Part shown: positions 60,176 to 64,000 of the stretch, one piece after another
How positions within the stretch are numbered: the first letter of the stretch is position 1
Layout: every line of letters starts with the position of its first letter
Assembly: GCA_022606425.2 (NCBI GenBank)
Contig: JAHDVF020000211.1
Span: forward strand, 3,224,001-3,288,000
DNA length: 64,000 nucleotides
Direction of reading: 5' to 3'
DNA from: Lepidostoma basale
Lineage: Eukaryota > Arthropoda > Insecta > Trichoptera > Lepidostomatidae
The notes under the pieces: model-generated
Databases searched by the model: none
What the model saw: only the letters and a program-made list of their open reading frames with translations
What the model was told of the DNA's origin: nothing
Position numbers and translations under genes: made by a program

Positions 60176-60637
60176 ATAGTTTTTATATATGAAAAAAAAA
60201 TAGCGTTCACTCAAAGCAACTCAACTGCCCCTACTCTGTTTTTATACATCGTTTGAAACAGCCTGTATCGCGAACGAAACACTATTATAGTTTTATACAC
60301 AGGCCTATAATTATCAAAAACATTGTAATCACGTTTATGTGGAGCTATTGAAATATTGTATCAACACGTTTTGCAATATATTTTAATTGTGCGATCTTAT
60401 AAGGGTAAGTAGGAACCGAGCGAGTACCTACCTGCCCGCGTATGATTGATGGTTAATCCACATTTTGATTTATGACACCGTATTCTTTAAGAACAGCCAT
60501 TAATCTGTTGTTAACATGACAGCTATTCAAACGTTTTTTTTTTTTGTTTTTGCTATTGTCTGATATTTAAATATTGAGATTGCGTAGTATCGTGACCACG
60601 TCCAATTACGTAGTATGTACCAGTACCTACATATCCG
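60176..60637. other. No gene seen
   Basis: AT-rich with small GTACCTAC repeats near its right end. No coding support. Confidence 0.45.
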
Positions 60638-60649
60638 TACCTACTTGGC

Positions 60650-61128
60650 TAACTAACTAACTAACTAACCATCACGCCATTTTCCCGGAGGGGTAGGCAG
60701 AGAGGATGGATCGCCTTAATGCTCTGTCTTCCTCTACATTCGCACATCATACCATGCACGCACGTCGATTATTCCGACTTCGGATGTGACCGCCTTTTAG
60801 TAATTGATTAATTTGGTCATGCCATGCTTTCCTCGGTCGTCCTCGGCTTCTTTTTCCACTCCCGCTGCTTGTGTACAACTTTTTAACCATTCTACTCTCA
60901 TCCATTCGTTCCATATGTCCAAACCATCTCAGGGATCCTTTTTTAATTTTATCCATGATGCAGTCATCTGCCTTACATTTCTTTTTTATTTTATCGTTCG
61001 GTATTCTATCATACAACGTTTTCCCACATTATTTTTAGTGATCTCATTTCTACGGTGTTTATTCTGCTTTCATCCTTCTTTTGCCAGCTCCAAGCTTCAC
61101 TTCCATACATGTTGAGGAAGCGAGGGCC
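60650..61128 (-). mobile_element. LINE-A insertion with 12-bp target duplication
   Basis: TACCTACTTGGC flanks at 60638-60649 and 61129-61140. Minus strand: CGKTLYDRIPNDKIKKKCKA, DDCIMDKIKKGSLRWFGHME, MDESRMVKKLYTSSGSGKRS, QINQLLKGGHIRSRNNRRAC, tail of four TTAG units. The 5' end carries about 16 bp (GTTGAGGAAGCGAGGG) of LINE-A in the opposite orientation. Confidence 0.92.
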
Positions 61129-61194
61129 TACCTACTTGGCAAAAGTACATATCATTTTTTCGAAATTTACAGGAGAGCAATCACGTTTATATGG

Positions 61195-61655
61195 AAATGT
61201 ATGGAAGCAAAGCATGGAACTGGCAAAAGAAGGATGAAAGTACAATAAATGTAGTAGAAATGAAACCTCTTAGACGAATGTGTGGACACTCTATGATAGA
61301 GTGTCGAATGAAAATATAAGTAGTGAGTGCGGTGCGAATGATGGTGTTATGAACAAAATAATGAAAGGATCATATGGAAAAAATGAATAAAGAAATAATG
61401 GTATAAAAAGTATATGTTAACGATGTAAATGGAACCAGAAATAGGGGAAGACCGAGGAAAATTTGAAAATTTAAAAACGATCAAATAAATCAAATATTGA
61501 ATTTCGGCCATGTGAGGAGTCAGAAAAATCGACGCGCGTGCATGACCCGGTGTATGAATGTTCAGGATAGGAGAGAAATATGTCAGAAAAGAAAAGCGTA
61601 GCGGTCCATTATTTCTGCCTACCCCTTCGGCGAGACGGCGTGATGGTAAGTTAGT
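61195..61655 (+). mobile_element. LINE-A, decayed
   Basis: CMEAKHGTGKRRMK-like, EMKPLRRMCGHS, SECGANDGVMNKIMKGSYGK, RPRKI, RRACMTRCMNVQDRREICQK, SAYPFGETA, GATGGTAAGTTAGTTAG tail; several deletions. Confidence 0.8.
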
Positions 61656-61879
61656 TAGATAGTATGTTTACTTTTTCATCCATGAGGTATGTACATAGGT
61701 GCGTACACTTATATATTTTTTGTTTCATGCGAGAAATGTTTTAATTTAATGTTTATTTACACTTAAAATTGATTGCGGACGGTTAAAACTGTTTGTATCA
61801 AAATGTTTTTTTGGAAAAATATTGTAGATCACCTTTTACAACAGATTTCTATAAAGAAATCGTGTGTATTGTTTAGTAT

Positions 61880-62215
61880 ACACGCCACAAAGTCTTAAGT
61901 GATATATTTAGCATAAAGTCTAAAGTGATTTTTTGCCATAAAGTCATAAGTCATATTTTGACCATTCAGTCTAAAGTGATTTTTTGCCATAATGTCCTAA
62001 GTGATTTTTTGATAAAATAAAGTTTTAAGTGATATTTTTATCATAAAGTCTTAAGTGATTTTTGACCATAATGTGATAAGTGATTTTTTTGCCATATAGT
62101 TTTAAGTGATATTTTATAATACCATAAGATCTAAAGTGATTTTTTGACATAATGTCCTAAGTGATTTTTTGCCATAAAGTCTTAAGTGATTTTTTTATTA
62201 TAAAGTCTTAAAGAT
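61880..62215 (+). repeat. Minisatellite of about 24 bp, left block
   Basis: About 13 imperfect units of CATAAAGTCTTAAGTGATTT with a short T-rich spacer. AGTGAT is the most conserved part. Confidence 0.9.
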
Positions 62216-62547
62216 GAACGATAACAAGCTTTCCAACAACATATTATATAGTGAACTGTAAGAAAGGAAAAGTAAATAGTGTAGATAGACAATCGGACTG
62301 GGAGTATTTGGCAACTAATAGGGCGGAGTGGAAAAGAGTCGTCGGTATGTGCCAGGAGAGACGGAGAGACGGAGAGGACGGGGTCCAGCCGTAGGAGCAG
62401 AATATCCCTGTCCAGAGTGTGACAGAGTCTGTCATTCCAGGATAGGACTATTTAGTCACACCAGGTGGCACAGAAGACAGACCTAGATATTTTTTGTGTT
62501 CCTTATGATCGTATCCACGGGCAATGGGCATTGATTCATTGACTGTC
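62216..62547 (+). mobile_element. LINE scrap with C-terminal zinc finger, inside minisatellite
   Basis: The frame near 62396-62486 reads EYPCPECDRVCHSRIGLFSH, TRWHRRQT and stops: a C2H2 finger (C-x2-C-x12-H-x4-H) like those at the end of some LINE polyproteins. Upstream, in another frame, is DWEYLATNRAEWKRVVGMCQ. Confidence 0.6.
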
Positions 62548-62633
62548 CTCAGTGATTTTTCGTCATAAAGTGTTAAGCGATTTTTTTGCCATAAAGTCTT
62601 AAGTGATTTATCGCCACAAAGTCTTAAGTGATT
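62548..62633 (+). repeat. Minisatellite, right block
   Basis: Four more units of the same repeat (CATAAAGTGTTAAGCGAT..., CCACAAAGTCTTAAGTGATT), in the same orientation as the left block. Confidence 0.88.
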
Positions 62634-62909
62634 AATGAATTATGATGGTCAAGTTAGATTTTCACTATATTATGATTCCATCCATACCGTTACTTCTTAC
62701 TATATTATATACGGTGTACTGGATATATTATATGTTACAATACTGGATACAGTATAGATGATAACAAAAATGTTACAGAATTCATTTAAGACATTATGGT
62801 TCTTAGTAACAGATATCAAAACGCTATATATTAAGATAAAATTAGTTCAATCGTCATATTAAATATTTCTCTCCCTCTCATCTCGTGTTGTAGTCTCCAT
62901 ATTCATGGT

Positions 62910-63180
62910 TATAATATAAGAATAATAATAATAAATTGAATAATTTATAGAACGCCGTTTTTATGAATTACTCATCTCAAGGGCGCTGTAGGAAAATGCT
63001 CCGTTTTATGGACCAATTTGGAAAAAAAATAAACATATGAGGGCTACACGTGACGTAGTCGATCAGACCTTCCTATAAGGAAATGATAATTTGAAAAGGT
63101 ACATTTTGAGTCTAGATCTAAACTCTGACTGATTATCTATGCACTTAAAGGTCTGCTGGAAGAGCTGGTTGTTATATAGA
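62910..63180 (-). mobile_element. LINE-F C-terminal fragment
   Basis: Same 3' end as 30080-30470 (GGGCGCTGTAG, GCTCCGTTTTAT, AATAATAATAA tail), continuing to LPADL-like codons at its 5' edge. Confidence 0.75.
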
Positions 63181-63739
63181 TATGTACTGCAATGATCTCC
63201 AAAACTTCGGTCAGGAAGAAAAGTTAAACAGATATATCCAAGATCCTAAAAAAACATATTGCCACCAATCGTAAAAATCTATGCAACTCTTTAATTCGTA
63301 TACGAAATGGTCGATGGAACAATCCAAAACTACATCGACGATATGTCGATCGTGCGGAGTGAAAATTCCTTGAATAAATCTGTAGGAAGATTGATTGGCA
63401 ATATTCTCCATTATAAATACAAATTTAAACATTTATTTCCATAAGAGATTAGTGTCTTTCGTGGTTAATATTTGAGATGATTTATAGATATAATAATTCG
63501 CGAAGATGGTACGCCGTAACAGCATCCGCTGTCGAGCGGGTTGAGCGTATCCCGTTCGCCAAAAAAGGAAAGGTCAGATTTGACAAGTAGTTGGGCGAGA
63601 AACCGCAACAGCTTGATTAATAAAACATAATATTATATAATATGTATATTCTTACATGGGAAGGCTGAACATTCTTGGTATCCAAACCATGTGTTGTATA
63701 TGGATGCCGGACTGAACGAATTTGCCTTATTTCATACAG
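63181..63739. other. No gene supported
   Basis: A minus frame of 73 codons (63211-63432) has no recognised domain. 63500-63600 is GC-richer. Possibly worn transposon DNA. Confidence 0.35.
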
Positions 63740-63778
63740 TACGAGGGCTGCTATTTATATTTCTGGCCTAATAATGAA
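63740..63778 (+). mobile_element. mariner-type terminal sequence
   Basis: TACGAGGGCTGCTATTTATA then TTTCTGGCCTAATAATG resembles the terminal inverted repeat of a mariner group. The element is cut by LINE-D at 63782. Confidence 0.45.
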
Positions 63779-63781
63779 AAC

Positions 63782-64000
63782 ATGATGTACGGCTGCGAGA
63801 CATGGTGCCTATCCGAAAGAGATAAACGGAGACTAGAGGCTTTCCGAAAGAGATAAACAGAGACTAGAGGCTTTTGATATGTGGTCCTATAGAAGACTAT
63901 TAAAAAATTCTTGGAGAGACCACATTACAAATGAGGAGGTTCTCCAAAGAATCGAGGGAGGAAGGCACACAGGACCTTGTCCGAAAGGCCTGCAAGATGG
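63782..64000 (+). mobile_element. LINE-D fragment running off the window
   Basis: MYGCETWCLSERDKRRLEAF, a duplicated block (SERDKxRLEAF twice), DMWSYRRLLKNSWRDHITNE, EVLQRIEGGRHTGPCPKGLQ. The 31-bp tandem duplication shifts the frame. Confidence 0.8.

Noticed and set aside
61880..62633. CRISPR-like or coding repeat array
   Set aside because: No unique spacers, and indels between units break any frame; it is a minisatellite.

Overview
The window is repeat-dense eukaryotic DNA, most likely from a moth or butterfly. The evidence is AT-rich sequence with CpG-richer islands at two probable host exons, spliced rather than operon-like coding sequence, tRNA-derived SINEs, many 5'-truncated non-LTR retrotransposons (LINEs) including an RTE type like those known from Lepidoptera, and remnants of mariner, piggyBac-, hAT- and pogo-type DNA transposons. 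The order assignment is an inference from family resemblance. Nothing looks bacterial.

Host genes: two minus-strand open stretches do not look like transposon sequence and end at splice donors. One lies at 29304-29594 (97 codons, strong Kozak context, perfect GTGAGT donor) and one at 8592-9389 (266 codons, serine/proline/charge rich, GTACCA donor). Both end in phase 0, so they may be alternative or successive 5' exons of one long-intron gene. I do not recognise the protein. A CpG-rich region at about 9.4-11.2 kb, upstream of the second exon, may be a promoter.

Repeats: the rest is mainly transposable elements, labelled as follows. LINE-A (more than 35 fragments; C-terminal motif LRWFGHMERM; tail of GTTA repeats) dominates. 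LINE-B is an RTE/BovB-like family (motif VTQRAMERA). LINE-C carries a DIIRWSRQR motif. LINE-D carries FEMWCYRR. LINE-E is jockey-like. LINE-F carries FAVAGPSAWNSLP. Repeat G is a dispersed element of unknown class. A tRNA-derived SINE has about 10 copies. Fold-back (inverted-repeat) elements of several unrelated families fill most gaps. Many insertions are nested and still show target-site duplications (TSDs), which gives a relative order: a LINE-A inside a mariner-like MITE (38.9-39.9 kb), an RTE-type end inside LINE-A (5.55-5.91 kb), a hAT MITE inside LINE-A (47.6-47.9 kb), a LINE-C and a tiny LINE end inside LINE-A (48.97-49.62 kb), and a LINE fragment inside a minisatellite (61.9-62.6 kb).

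Most interesting observation: at least six otherwise unrelated fold-back families carry the same small motif, CTGANGA, one extra base, a 4-6 bp hairpin, GAAAC, a tiny palindrome, then usually GTC. This matches the core of a type I hammerhead ribozyme with a minimal stem III and one extra base before stem II. The motifs sit where the inverted arms begin, usually pointing outward. Best examples are at 59272-59307 (-), 11600-11633 (-), 2825-2855 (+), 16529-16560 (+) and 32675-32707 (+, core variant). Self-cleavage is inferred, not shown.

The window's own genes probably do not work together as a pathway. The coding content is fragments of selfish elements plus the 5' end(s) of one or two host genes.
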